DNA of 64,000 nucleotides from contig OZ037769.1 of NCBI GenBank assembly GCA_964035545.1, positions 1,162,501 to 1,226,500 of the forward strand, read 5' to 3'. Both the position numbers and the translations under genes were made by a program. Numbering within the stretch: the stretch's first letter is position 1; each line of letters starts with the position of its first letter. The notes beneath the pieces are model-generated. The model had not been told where the DNA came from. It did not search any database and saw only the letters and a list, made by a program, of their open reading frames with translations. Positions 32,250 through 47,200 of the stretch are shown one piece after another. This DNA is from Bugula neritina (Eukaryota > Bryozoa > Gymnolaemata > Cheilostomatida > Bugulidae).

Positions 32250-35200
32250 GGACCACTGCACTTTTCTAAATTGCTTTGACAGTATTGATGCTTTTGTTTA
32301 ATAAAGTTAGCAAACCCCATCATTAATTGTTAATTTCTTAGATAAATAACTTTTGGCTTTATGACGCTGTTTCTACAATACTTTTGTTCCAGTGCATACA
32401 TTAGCTGTGCCTTGCATGTTTTTCTCATTTGTTCAATTTTATTAAAAAAAATATTTCTCTAAATATGTTTGCACTATCAGAATACACATAATTTATTACC
32501 AAATGACAAGCATTTGATGTTAATTCTTACTTCTGCGGATAAACAGTTTTGGATTTGTACGTTTGGGACAATATTGGTTTTAAGCTTTTACTAAAATAGG
32601 CCATCGACAAATAAAAACAAATTTATTTTACATTTAAACCTAAATAATATTAAACAGTTGATAAAAATAATACTGGGTAGAAAGCATGGAGGTTTTATAT
32701 GTTTATAGGATTTCAAATGTTCTGTTATAAGTCAGAATAAAGTAAAATTTGGTGTAGATTATCAGGACACATATTATTAGAGATTGGCATTCTAGATACT
32801 AAAACAAAAGTTGTTGACCTGGAGAATAATGGATATATTAAAAATAGCAGCACATCATACTTTAAGCTGTACAAAACTGTCAATTATACGTAAGTTAGAA
32901 TTTTTTGTAAAAGAAAATGTTATGCATGTAAATAAAGTATTTTCACAAAATTGGTTGAATATATTGAGATGATGTTGTCATTATTAGAGATCTCATGTTG
33001 CTACCTTGAGTATTGTCTAACTCCACCGTCGCGCCAATAACCCCCAAATACAAAAAGATATACTTGTATATTTGAACCCAGCAGCAGATTAACATTACAG
33101 AAAAAAATTATATAGCAACACAGGTTAGTATACATTGTTGGCACTCCAATTATGTGTATTGTGAAATAGCCTAAGCTGTTTCTATATAGTCATATCTTAC
33201 AAGCACAGGCTAAAGACTGAGATAAACCTGGCAAACTAAAACAGGAAAATAACACAAGTTTATTATATCATTTATATAAAATAGGATACTTAAAGCCGAT
33301 ATTTTTAGTACTATAAATGTTATATATTACTATATTAATTGTTAACCTTGTTAAAATATTCTACTCAATACAAGGGAATAATATGAAACTGAGAGATGAA
33401 TCAAATAATTAGCAAACAAATTTTTATTTTTGGTGTCAACAAAATATATATAAATTTCTTTTGTAACATTCTTTCAACTGTTGAAAAGCATAGGAATAAT
33501 ATATACATGCTGTTTTACTATTGCAAACCTACTATAAGCAAGAGTATGAAAAAGTTACATCACAACTACATTTTATATTTGGCAGAATGTTTCGATCTTA
33601 GCTACAACTGCAATGTTAAAAGGTAAAACATAAAGATGGTTAAATAAATTCAAGTCTATAGCAAAAGCATTTTAGAAATAAAGTTTATAAATGAAAGCAA
33701 AATTTTCTTGGCAACAAAGCAAAATAAATTAGGTTTTGAAAGGGCTGTCAAATTTAAACAACACTAGCTGGGTTAATTCATAAATGCTTTACGCTTTATG
33801 AGCATAAAACTTGTGAAGGTATAAGATACGTAGAGAGATGATGCAATTTGTTTAGCTATTTGAGGACAAGCCGTGCCTACAGCACAGGCACAGGTCTCAA
33901 ATACAGCTACTTGGCTAAAACAAGTGGACCAGTTATATTATATATAGCAGAGAAGGCAGGTTTCTCTAGTGTTATCTTTTTATTGTTGTTACATACAATA
34001 ATCTATACTAAAAAATAAGTAAATTACAAATATTTTTATTTACTACTTTATTTATCTAAACAATAAATAAACTTTTATTTATATCTATGTTTATCTTTCG
34101 GGTTAAGTACTTTAAGTTGCACTAAAAATAGCTGAGCTATAAATAGCTGAAGTATAAATAGCTGCACGCATGTTTGAATTTCATGAAACAACATGTGGCC
34201 AGTGCAGTAGAAGTGAGAGCAATCAATTTTTATTTATTGCAGTAGAAATAGCAACATTGAATAAATTGAGCCAAGTAAAGTCTACATAATACTGTCTAAC
34301 ACTGGCCTGGCTGACAAGCACAATGTACTATGATCAATAGTCTGATAAATAATTAACATGGGACAAATATTCCAATACATAACAGGTTAAATCATGTGAT
34401 GAATAGTGGAGTCAAGTCCTAAATATAGATCAATAAATAGATAAAATGTGTACCAATGAGCGGCTAAACAGTGTTTCTTGATAAAATCTCAGTATTTATC
34501 AAATCATATGACTGAATAAATACTAATTAACATGTAAATCCTTTGCACCAAGATGCACTTTTCTGTACCCTTTTGACACATTGGAAAAGTATATTTCAAA
34601 CATGTTGATGCTTTTTTCGATTAAAATTTTCACATGTCATCAATAGCTATTAATTTCTAAGCGATTGATTGTTATAGCTTGATGACGCTGTTTCTAAGAT
34701 ACTTTTGTCTCAGTGTATTTGCATTAGCTGCATGTGTCTCGCATGTTTTTGTCATTTGTTTAATTTTATTAAAAAGAAAAAAAGAATTTTTTTGGATTGT
34801 GTTTGCACTATGGTAATACGAGTAATTCACTATTGATCGACAAGTATTTGATGCTAAATCCTATTTCAAAAGATAAACAGCTTTAGATTTCCATGTTTGG
34901 GACAATATTGAATCTAATCAATTAAAAAAATGAACGATCATGCAGCAAATAAACGCTAATATATTTTAATTTTACACCTGAATAATGTTGAACAGTTGAT
35001 AAAAAATAATAACATTGGGTAGAAAGGCAAATTTTCAAAACATTGATGTTTTGCATTTTTATAAGATTTTAAAATTAATTTTCTGTTTGCCAGATTAGAG
35101 TGAAATTTAGAGTGGAATATTGAAACACATATTATATAGTAGATGCTGACATTCTAGAGGCTAAAACAAAAACTCTTGACTTGGATAATAAATTGTACAT

Positions 35201-38200
35201 CAACAGTAGCAGCACATCATAATATAGACTCAACCCACCTGTAAACTATAAGAATTTTAAAACTTTTGTAAAAGAAGGTGTCATGCTTGGAAAACATATA
35301 ATCAGAAAATTGTTTGAAGATAAAACCGATACTACTCATTGAAAATCCCATGATGCTCCCTTGAGCATCGTCAAACCCGACCCCTTCTCTTTAATAATAT
35401 AATCCCCCCTCGTACAAACACGTTGCTTGCATATTGACTGCTAGATAACATTATCTAGCAGCATAGACTAGTACAATGTTGGCACTCCAATTATGTGTGT
35501 TATGAAATAGTTTACGCTATTTGTAGTCATCTTACAAGCACAGGCTAAATGCTGCGGTGAAGCTGGCAAACTACCACAGGGAAATAACATAAGTTTATTA
35601 TATCATTTACATAAAGTAGGATATGCTGTGATGCTCATTATGATTTTACTAAACACATTCACTGAAAAGCAAAACTCCACTTGGACAAAATAAGTAATCA
35701 ACAGAGATATTTCTAGCATTATATTAATATATTGAATTTACTTGATTGAAAATATTCTGCACAATGCAAGGAAACTACATAAAGTTGAGAGAAAAAAAAT
35801 AACTTGGGTTTATATTGTCATTTATATAAAATAGGATGTCTTGTGACTTTTTTCGTATTATAATATGTTATATATTACAACAGGACCAAGCAGAAATAGG
35901 TGAGAATTAGTTGTTAACTTTATTAATATATTCTGCTCAATACACAGAAAAAATATGAAACTGAGAAATAAACCAAGTAATTAGCAAACAAATTTTTATT
36001 CTCGTTGTCAACAAAATATATCTAAATTTTTTTTGTAATATTCTTTCAACTGTTGAAAAGCACAGGAATATTATATGCATACTGCTTTACTATTGCAAAC
36101 CTACTATAAGCAGGAGTATGAAAAATTTGCATCATAACTACATTTTATATTTGGCAGAATGTTTCGATCTTAGCTAAGCAACTGCAATGTTGAAAGGTAG
36201 AGCACGAAATGGTTGATTATATTCAAGTCTATGGCAAAAGCATTTCAGAAATAAAGTTTATAAAATAAAGCAAAATTTTCTTGGCAACAAAGCAAAATAA
36301 ATTAAGTTTTAAAAGGGCTGTCAAATTTAAACAACGCCAGCTGGGTTAATTCATAAATGCTTTATGCTTTATGAGCATAAAACTTGAGAAGGCATAAGAT
36401 ACGTAGAGAGATGATGCAATTTGTCTAGCTACTTGAGGACAAGCTGTGTCTACAGCACAGGCACAGGTCTCAAATACAGCTACTTGGCTAAAACAAGTGG
36501 ACCAGTTATATTATATATAGCAGAGAAGGCAAGTTTCTCTAGTGTTATCTTTTTATTGTTACTAGATATAATAATCTATACTAAAAAATAAGTAAATTAC
36601 AAATATTTTCCTATACTGCTTTATTTATCTAAACAATAAATAAACTTATATATATATTTATGTCCATCTTTCGGGTTAAGTACTTTAAATTGCACTATAA
36701 ATAGCTGAGTTTAAATAGCTGAACTATAAATAGCTGTACACATATTTGAATTTCATGAAATAATATATGGCCAGTAGAAGTAAAAGCAATCAGTTTTTAT
36801 TGCAGTAGAAATAGTAACATTGATTAAATTGAGTTGAGTAAAGTATATATAATACTGTCTAACACTGGCCTGGTTGAAAAAAATACAACTTTGATCAGTA
36901 GTCTGATAAATATTTAACATGGGCAAATATTTCAATAAAGAATAGGTTGTCATGTAATGAATAGTGAAATTAAGTCTTAAACATAGATCAATAAGTAGAT
37001 AAAAGTTGTAAGTTATAGGGGCTACACAGGGTTTCTTGATAACATCTCAGTATTCATCAAATCGCATGACTGGATGAATAATAATTAACGATGTAAATCC
37101 TTTGCACCAGGATGCACTTTTCTGTACATTTTTACATATTGGAAAAGTATTTCAAACATTTTGATGCTTCCGTTGATTAAAATTTTCACACGCCATCAAT
37201 AGTTATTAATTTCTAAGCGCTTGATTGTTAACTTTATGATGCTGTTTTTGAGATACTTTTGTCCCAGTGTATGCATTACCTGTGCCTTACATGCTTTCTC
37301 ATCCTTTTATTGTTAGTAGAAAGAAAAGAAAGCGAAATATTTCTTTTGATCTTTAAATTTGTTTGCGCTATCAGAATACACATAATTCCCTATCAAATGA
37401 CAAGCATTTAAAGCTAATTGCTATTTAAAAAGTTTTGGATTTGTGTGTTTGGGGGAGCATGGGTTCTAATCGTGTAATAAAATAAGCTACTAGCAAATTT
37501 ACTTTAATTTTACACTTGAATGACGTTGAGCAGTTGATAAAAATAATAACATTGGGTAGAAAGGCAAATTTTCAAAGCATTGATGTTTTGCATTTTTATA
37601 AGAATTATAAAATTAATTTTCTGTTTGCCAGATTTGAGTGAAATTTAGTGTGGAATATTGAAACAAATATATAGTAGATGCTGACATTCTAGAGGCTAAA
37701 ACAAAAACTCTTGACTTGAATAATAAATTTTACATAAACAGTAGCAGCACATCATAATTTAGACTCAACCCACCTGGTAAACTATAAAAACTTTAAAATT
37801 TTTGTAAAAGAAGGTGTCATGTTTGGAAAACATAATCAGAAAATCGTTTGAAGATAAAACCCATACTACTCATTGAAAATCCCATGATGCCCCCTTGAGC
37901 ATTGTCAAACCCAACCCCTTCTCTTTAATAATATAATCCCCCCTCGTACAAATAGGGTGCTTGCATACTGACTTCTAGATAACATTATCTAGCAGCATAG
38001 ATTAATACAATGTTGGCACTCCAATTATGTGTGTTATGAAATAGTTTACGCTATTTGTAGTCATCTTACAAGCACAGGCTAAATGCTGCGGTGAACCTGG
38101 CAAACTACCACAGGGAAAAAACATAAGTTTATTATGTCATTTATATAAAGTAGGATATGCTGTGATGTTCATTATAATTTTACTAAACACATTCACTTAA

Positions 38201-41200
38201 AAGCAAAACTCCACTTGGACGAAATAGGTAATCAACGAAAACATTTCTAGCATTATATTAACATATTAAATTTACTTGATTGAAAATATTCTACACAATG
38301 CAAGGAAACTACATAAAGTTGAGAGAGAACAAATAACTTGGATTTATAATGTCATTTATATAAAATAGAATGTCTTGTGATGCTCATTATGGTCACCTTT
38401 CACCCGTAGTCCTGCGCGGGTGGCAGGATGTGATACTCATTGTGATTTTACTAAACACATTTATTGAAAAGCATAACACTACTTGAATAAAATATGTAAT
38501 CAATGTAGGTATATTCTTTGCAAGTTTTTAATTTAAATGTCAGCTTTATTAAAAAAATCTGCTCAAAGGAGATATTTTTAGTATCATATGTTATATATTA
38601 CAACAGGACCAAGCAGAAATAGGTGAGAATTAGTTGTTAACTTTGTTAAAATATTCTGCTCAATACACAGAAATAATATAAAACTGAGAGATGAATCAAG
38701 TAATTAGCAAACAAATTTTTATTCTTGGTGTCAACAAAATATATCTAAATTTCTTTTGTAATATTCTTTCAACTGCATGTTGAAAAGCACAGGAGTAATA
38801 TTTGCATCATATAACTATATTATTCTATATTTGGCAGAATTTTTTCGAACTTAGCTACAATTAACTGCAATGTTGAAAGGTAGAACATGAAAATGGTTGA
38901 TTAAATCCAAGTCTATGGCAAAAGCATTTTAGAAATAAAGTTTATAAAATAAAGCAAAACTTTCTTGGCAACAAAGCAAAATAAATTAGGTTTTGAAAGG
39001 GCTGTCAAATTTAAACAACGCTAGCTGGGCTAATTCATAAATGCTGTATTTGAGAGAGCATAAAACTTGTGAAGGCATAAGATATGTAGAGAGATGATGC
39101 AATTTGTTTAGCTACTTGAGGACAAACTATGCCTACAGCACAGGCACAGGTCTCAAATACAACTACTTGGCTAAAACAAGTAGACCAATTATATTATATA
39201 TAGCAGAGAAGGCAGGTTTCTCTAGTATTATCTTTTTGTTGTTACATACAATAATCTATACTAAAAATAAGTAAATTACAAATATTTTTTATACTACTTT
39301 ATTTATTTAAACAATTTAAATAAACTTTTATTTATATTTATGTCCATCCTTCGGGTTAAGTACTTTAAGTTGCACTAAAAATAGCAGAGTTATAAATAGC
39401 TGAACTATAAATAGCTGCACACATGTTTGAATTTCATGAAACAATACGTGGCCAGTAGAAGTGAGAGCAATCAATTTTTATTTATTGCAATAGAAATAGC
39501 AACATTGAATAAATTGAGTCAAGCAAAGTCTATACACATAATACTGTCTAACACTGGCCTGGCTGAATGCAAACACAATGTACTTTGATCAATAGTCTGA
39601 TAAATAATTAACATGGGACAAATATTCCAATACATAACAGGTTAAGTCATGTGATGAATAGTGGAGTCAAGTCCTAAATATAAATCAATAAATAGATAAA
39701 AGGCATAACAATGAGGAGCTACACAGTGTGTTTTGATACTATCTCAGTATTCATCAAATCGTATGACTTAATGAATACTAATTAAAATGTAAATCCTTTG
39801 CACCAGGATGCACTTTTCTGTACCCTTTTGACACATTGGAAAAGTATTTCAAACATGTTGATGCTTCTGTTGATTAAAATTTTCACATGTCATCAATAGT
39901 TATTAATTTCTAAGCAATTGATTGTTATAGCTTGATGACGCTGTTTCTAAGATACTTTTGTCCCAGTGTATGCATTAGCTGTGCTTTGCATGTTTTTGTC
40001 ATGTGTTTAATTTTAGTAGGAAGAAAAAAAATCTTTCTCTAAATATGCTTGCAGTATCAGAATACACATAATTTATTATTTAATTGCCAAGCATTTGATG
40101 TTAATTCTTATTCCTGGAGATAAACAGTGTTGGATTTGCATGTTTGAGACAATATTGGTTTTAACCGGTTACTAAAATAGGCCATCAACAAATAAAATCA
40201 AATTCATTTTACATTTAAACCTAAATAATATTGAACAGTCAATAAAAATAATGACATTGGGTAGAAAGCATTGAAGTGTTATACTTTTATAGGATTTCAA
40301 ATATTCTGTTACTCAGATTAATAGAGTAAAATTTAGTGTAGATTATCAGGACACATATTATTATAAATTGACATTCTAGATACTAAAACAAAAGTTGTTG
40401 ACCTGGAGAATAATGGATATATGAAAAATAGCAGCACATCGTACTTTAAGCTTTACCAAACTGTCAATTATAAAGTAGATATTTTCTAAGAGAGAAAGTC
40501 ATGCATGTAGAATATTTCTAGAAAGTCGAAGCTGATGTTGTACTCATTTAAAATCCCATGTTGCTGCCTTGTAAACTGTCAAACTCTACCCCTCTCTCCC
40601 CAATAACCCCCAAATACAAAACATGTGTTAGTGGACCAGTTATATTATATATAGCGAAGAACATAAGTTTTTCTAGTATATTCTTTATTGATGTTAGATA
40701 CAATTGTTTATATATTGAACAGAAATAAATTAGAAATATTTTTTACTACTTTATTTATTTAAATAAATAAACTAAACTTATATTTAAGATACTGCTATAT
40801 TCATCTTTAGAGTTAACGTTATTTAACTTAAGTTGCATTAAAATAGCGAAACTATAAATAGCTGAACTACAAATAAATAAACTATAAATAGCTGCATGTA
40901 TGCTTGAATTTCATAAAACTATATTGAGTTAAGTACAAGAGCTATGCACACTACCATTGGAAGTAAAAGCAATCAATTTTGAATTATTACAGTAGAAATA
41001 GTAGCATTGAATAAATTGAGTCAAGTAAAGTATATATAATACTGTCTAACACTGGCCTGGTTGAAAAACACAGCTTTAATCAATAGTCTAATTAATAAAT
41101 AATTAACATGGGACAAATATTTTAATAAATTATTATAGGCCGTCATATGCGATGAATAGTGGAGTCAACTCCAAAATATTTTATCAATAAATAGATGAAA

Positions 41201-41276
41201 TGTGTAACAATGAGGGGCTAAACAGTGTTTCTTGATAACATCTCAGTATTTATCAAATCACATGACTTAATGAATA
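32250..41276. repeat. Four tandem copies of a 2.3-2.7-kb non-coding unit
   Basis: Landmarks recur in order. GCACTTTTCTGTACC-type sequence is at 34554, 37112 and 39806 (degenerate near 32275). TGGCAGAATGTTTCGATCTTA is at about 33580 and 36153, with a diverged copy near 38833. GTGGACCAGTTATATTATAT is at about 33922, 36496, 39179 (one change) and 40631. Spacing is about 2.57 and 2.68 kb. Copy 4 has lost about 1.2 kb, joining the CCCCAAATACAAA segment to the GGACCAG segment. Copies look roughly 85-90% alike by eye. All frames are short. Each copy has a cluster of TATAAATAGCTG motifs and, at its end, AATTAACGATGT-like sequence that also ends gene E. Confidence 0.9.
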
Positions 41277-44200
41277 CTAATTAACGATGTCAAACTTCAA
41301 TAGCCCTGCTCCTCTAGCCGCCACCCATAGAATTCCTTCCTGGATACACATCCCAGATATGGAATCTCCGCCACCAAACTCACTGAACTTGGAATGAGTC
41401 ACTTTTTGCTTGAGCTTACCTACAAGCAATACAACTCTACCTGCAAGCAATACAACTTCACCTGCAAGCAATATAACTTTACATGCAAGCAATGCAACTC
41501 TACCTGCAAGCAATAAAACTCTACCTGCAAGCAATACAACTTTACCTGCAAGAAATACAACTCTACCTGCAAGCAATATAACTCTACCTGCAAGCAATAC
41601 AACTCTACCTGCAAGCAATACAACTTCACCTGCAAGCAATATAACTTTACATGCAAGCAATGCAACTCTACCTGCAAGCAATAAAACTCTACCTGCAAGC
41701 AATACAACTTTACCTGCAAGAAATACAACTCTACTTGCAAGCAATATAACTCTACCTGCAAGCAATACAACTTTACCTGCAAGCAATACAACTTTAGCTG
41801 CAAGCAATATACTTTACCTGCAAAAACTACAACTTTACCTGCAAGCAATAACACCTTACCTACAAGCAATACAACTCTACCTGCAAGCAATATAACTTTA
41901 CCTGCAAGCAATAACACCTTACCTACAAGCAATACAACTCTACCTGCAAGCAATACAACTTTACCTGCAAGAAATACAACTCTACTTGCAAGCAATATAA
42001 CTCTACCTGCAAGCAATACAACTTTACCTGCAAGCAATACAACTTTAGCTGCAAGCAATATACTTTACCTGCAAAAACTACAACTTTACCTGCAAGCAAT
42101 AACACCTTACCTACAAGCAATACAACTCTACCTGCAAGCAATATAACTTTACCTGCAAGCAATAACACCTTACCTACAAGCAATACAACTCTACCTGCAA
42201 GCAATATAACTTTACCTGCAAGCAATACAACTCCACCTGCAAGCAATATAACTTTACCTGCAAGCAATACAACTCTACCTGCAAGCAAAATAACTCTACC
42301 TTTACTAGCAAACAAAACAATAGTAGAACAAAACGTTTTGTTAACAAAGTATTGATTTCAAAATAATCACTAAGGCATCACAGGTAACGTAGACTTGACT
42401 TATGAAATACATTATTCTGTGTGCAGTAGATGGCAAATTGGTCTAAATATAATGTGTACAGATTATAAATCACAATATAGTGCTGAGATAAATTTGTCAG
42501 AATTTTGCTTTTGTACCAGTAGGTACTCCTTTGATTTACTGCTAATCTTATATATAAATATAAGCAGCCATGTTCATAAATAAAGCCAAGAATAAGGTTT
42601 TGCCACAGTAGAATTTTATGCTACACGCTCACATCGCCAATTGGCTTGACTGCATTTTTATATATTAGGTATTTCATATTGAAATCCACGGGTTGGGAGA
42701 TACAAGCAAATTAAAATGTAAAAGACGGGCTCAGTGAATATAAGTGATTCGCCAATTAACTTACTATCAAAAATGACCTCATAAAATTTGCCACATGAAC
42801 CACTCAAAAAACAATCCTGTTTTGTTACTTGTGCAATGTTATAGAAATGAACCCTATAGAAATGTGCCCCATGTGCCACTAAGGTGATCTAACTGACAGA
42901 TAGTATAACTAAATCATTTACCTGTGAGAGAATCTAAAACAAAGATGGAGTTAGTGCCTTGAGACCACACCCACACTTCATTCTTTACGGATTCAAAGCA
43001 AATCCCAGCGGGCCGCTCTACTAGATTTGTAGTCCATAAAATTCTTTCATTCCTACAGTCTATTCTGCAGACATGGTTAGCAAAGCTGTCACTTATAAGA
43101 ATGCTATTTGGTGGGCAGACACTCAAGTGTGCTGGCTTTATGAAAAATGATCGATTGATGCTTGAAATTTGTTCCCCTGTTTCCACAGAGTAGACGCATA
43201 ATTCGCGGCATGAGGGGTTGACTACGTAAACTTTGTTATTCACGACAGCCAAGTGAGTAATGTGGCTGCTGTCGGGAACAGACCATCTTCTCAGTTCCGT
43301 ATAGTCGGGGTTAAAAACAATAACTTGACGAGTGGTTTGTGGGTTTCGGCTTTTACAAAGAACGTAAATGAGACCTTCATAGCGCTGAATAGAAGAAACA
43401 TTTTCGTGTTGTGATGTGCTTATATCCCTGTATGTATCGCGACTAGCTGAATCGGCATTTATTCGTTTGATTACGTGAAAGCCGCTGTTTCTGCCAATGT
43501 AAATTCTACCTTCACTAGCGCTGACGTCATAGCAACAGTTGTCATTGAGAATACTCAGAGTGAGACTCAGCTTGTAATTCTTACTCTTTTCTGTAAAATA
43601 AACAGGTCTGTTTTGGTAATTATAATATATATGTACAGAAAAAGTAAATGAACAATCTATTCTATGTTATTAAAGTACATGACATACATGCAGATATCAA
43701 CTCTATGCCTATTTTTAGAAATTATTTAAAAAATAACTTTAAAACTATAATAATACTTCATTGAATAAGAAATTAATTACAATCAGTCTCTTGGACTTTT
43801 ATATACATATTATAATGATATATTGTGTTTGCACAATAACGTTTTATATTATATTACATTTTAACAATGCTTGTATAACATAAGTCAATTATTTCATATT
43901 TATGTATCTGAAAACAAAAAGAGCTTTATATTTCAAAAAAAACTATTTTGATGACATTTGATGGTAATATATTGCATATTGTTTTCAATTTCAATGAATT
44001 GAATAAAATAAAAAACATGCTAATCTTTAATTTAAAACAGGGACCAGATATTACTTTTTCAGCTTGAAAAAATTATTTATTTTGCATCATATTTCCATTT
44101 TGATATCCACGTTTGGTATGCAATGTGTAGAGATAAGTTGAATTAAGCAAAAAAATGAAAACCAAGTAAACCTTTGATGTGTTATAAATACATTTTAAAA

Positions 44201-47200
44201 AGATAGCAAATAGCTCAGAGCATTGGAATAATGACCATAAGCTGTCACAAGATAGTATAATTAACACTGACTCGCGATGAAGTGCTAAATATGAAGTAAA
44301 ACCATAAAAAGCTGCAAATAAACTGTGTTCATACCCACAATAGATCACAAAAGTAGCAGCTGATTGACTATGCAAAGCAACTCTGTAGAGCATCATTAGC
44401 AACGAAGGGGAAAGTGCTAAAAAAGTTAATTGTTGAAAGTGTTTTAACCTGTTTGTATAAAGTTGAAATTCAGTGCAGGACAAAAATATTATCTTTTTTT
44501 AATTTTGAAATTCTTACTAAATAAATACTAAATACTAAATACTTGCTAAAATAAAAGTTTAGAGCAATTGTAAACAAAATTGCTTTAGAAGTCTTTATTT
44601 TAGCTTGATTTAGCGTTATATGAACTCACCTGAGAAAAGTTTGTCTACTATTTTGATATAAGCCAAGTCAATTGTATTGTTTATCTGTTCATCAACAGCT
44701 TTCAGCACCTTCATGTTTTCTGTCACCTGTTTTGTGATGCTCTGAATTATAATCTGCGTTGTGGTATTTTTTTCTGGAATATTGGAGGCGCTTCTCTCTG
44801 TTTGGATCTTGGTGTTGTAATAGTTGTGCTGCAACAATAGTGAAATGACTACTTTAACTGATATATCAGAAGGTTCTATAAATTGTTTTAGCTTCATATT
44901 TGAATCTTTTAAAACTTGTTACTAAATTATTGTATAATATACAGTGTAGAAAAAGAGAATTTAAAAATTATTATTTAAACGTTAAAGGCAGTTTGTCCAT
45001 TATTTACTCTCTCAATTTTCTCCCATTTCGTGCGTGCGTGAGCGAGTGTGTGAGTGTGCAAGTGTGCGAGTGTGCGAGTGTGCGAGTGTGCGAGTGTGCG
45101 AGTGTGCGAGTGTGCGAGTGTGCGAGTGTGCGTGCTTAGCGTGCTGTGCGTGCTGTGCAAGCTGTGCAAGCTGTGCGTGCTGTGCATGCTGTGGGTGCTG
45201 TGCGTGCTGTGCGTGCTGAGCGTGCTGTGCAAGCTGTGCGTGCTGTGCGTGCTGTGCGTGCTGTGCGTGCTGTGCTGTGAGTGTGCGTGCTGTGTGCTGT
45301 GGTGTGTGTGTGTGTATACTGTGCGAGCATGTGTGGTAGCGTAGAAACTGACTACAATAAACATCTTGTGAAAGTCTTTATTCTCACCTCTTGCATCAGA
45401 GCCTCTATCTTTGATTCCCGAATGAATCTCCAGTTTTCATACTTTTCTCTCTGAATTTTTTTCAAGTTTTCATTATAAATCTGGCTTTCATGAGACTCTC
45501 CATTTACACAAGTTGAACAACTTGAGCATCTAACAAAATTAATATTATGTTATGTTATTTCTATTATCATATTGTTTTATTATGTTACATTGTGCAAAAT
45601 TGTATTAATTTATTAGGCTATAATATATAATATCTATGAGTTCAGTTTATATACTGCTATCATTATCATATATTCTATTCTATGATCATTACAACTATAT
45701 TTTTTATAATATTATATTATATTGTATTATATTGCCTTATTAGATTATATATTACGATTTTACACTATACTATTGTAATATGTTGGAAATGCATATTATT
45801 ATTATTATATATATAATCATATTGTGTTATGTTAATATATTTCAATGTTATATAATGTTTATTAATACCCATTATTATATTATATATATCGTCCTGTAAT
45901 ATTATGTTACAATTTATAATACATAACTATATAAGATACGTGTCCTACTATAATAGTATGGTGTGCTAGAATAAATATAATAGCATATTATTATTATTAT
46001 TCTCATTACTGGCTGATTAGTATAAATATATTGAGTATCATTGCTGATCAACAAAAGAGTTTGAGAATTTAAAATATTTTCTTAAAAATAAAATTAATTT
46101 TACTTTACGTATTGTTGGTAAGCTGCAAATCGAATTATTTTGAAAAAACTAGCTTTTCAATTGTATTGATAATACAGTGAAGTTACTTATATAGATTGCG
46201 TTACAGCACCTATATATACTGTCTGAATGTATTGCCATATACTGTATGCTTATTACTTATGTTCCGGCAAATTCACTTTCCACTTCAGTGAAGATGTATT
46301 AAACTCATGAAAAGCTTTTCATTCTGAATTTTCTACAAAACACAAAACTGTGTGACTCATTTTTTTATTTTTAAAATTGTATTCCAGTTAAAAATAAATG
46401 CCTTCGCACCAAACTTTGCTTTTAGTAACACATTTGGCTCCTATATGGGTAAAATATATAGGTAGGAAAGGAAATATGTAAATTTTAATGAAGTATACCT
46501 GAAACAAAGATATTTGATACACTTTGAGCAGTAAAAGTCAATAGGCCTTGTACAGCTTTCCATCTCACAGCTATTTTCTTGTTCTACAAAATAATCTATT
46601 ATCTTTCATGTTATTCTGTTTATTTTATATTTGAACTGGGCACAAATATGTACCAAAAATATTGCTTTAATGCATTATTTTAATCTTTAGGTATAACAAA
46701 TAATGAGGGTTATGGATAGTCAAATAACGTTCTACATTAATAAATATATAAATAGCAGGTGCACAGGTAACTAATAATTATGAGAAATTGTCTCCCCAAT
46801 TTCAACTCAGGGTTGTTAAGAAGTTGTGCTCTCTTTTTGTTGTACACACTAAGGAATAACTCTGTTGGGAAGTTTCTGTTTAAGCTCGTGTACTACACAG
46901 CAGACTGTTTCTTGTGTTTAGAGATACGCAGGTAACATGAACCAACAAAGACAATTATGATTATATTATAGATAACTATGGAATTATCTGCACTTGCTGA
47001 CAGTTTGGAGTTTAGGGATTTCAAGCTGCTTTCTATAATACACATTCATTAACTTCACTATAGATATTTGTACAGCAGATGCTAGGCACTGTTTACTATT
47101 ACTCTTAAATAGTTATACTATTACTCCTAGATAGTTATTAAAGTCAACAAATAATACCAGCTCTTCAATGCCTGTGGTCCAGAGTATAATATAATGCATA

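Noticed and set aside
33396-33626. 76-residue frame in the 2.6-kb array
   Set aside because: The corresponding region in the other array copies is broken by indels, so there is no sign of coding selection.
41410-41895. Plus-strand frame of Asn/Thr/Ser repeats resembling a secreted glycoprotein
   Set aside because: It is the antisense of the 21-bp array in gene E's last intron and has no start context, signal peptide or splice partners.
45030-45344. Cys-rich or His/Ser/Thr-rich frames
   Set aside because: Microsatellite translation within an intron of gene E.
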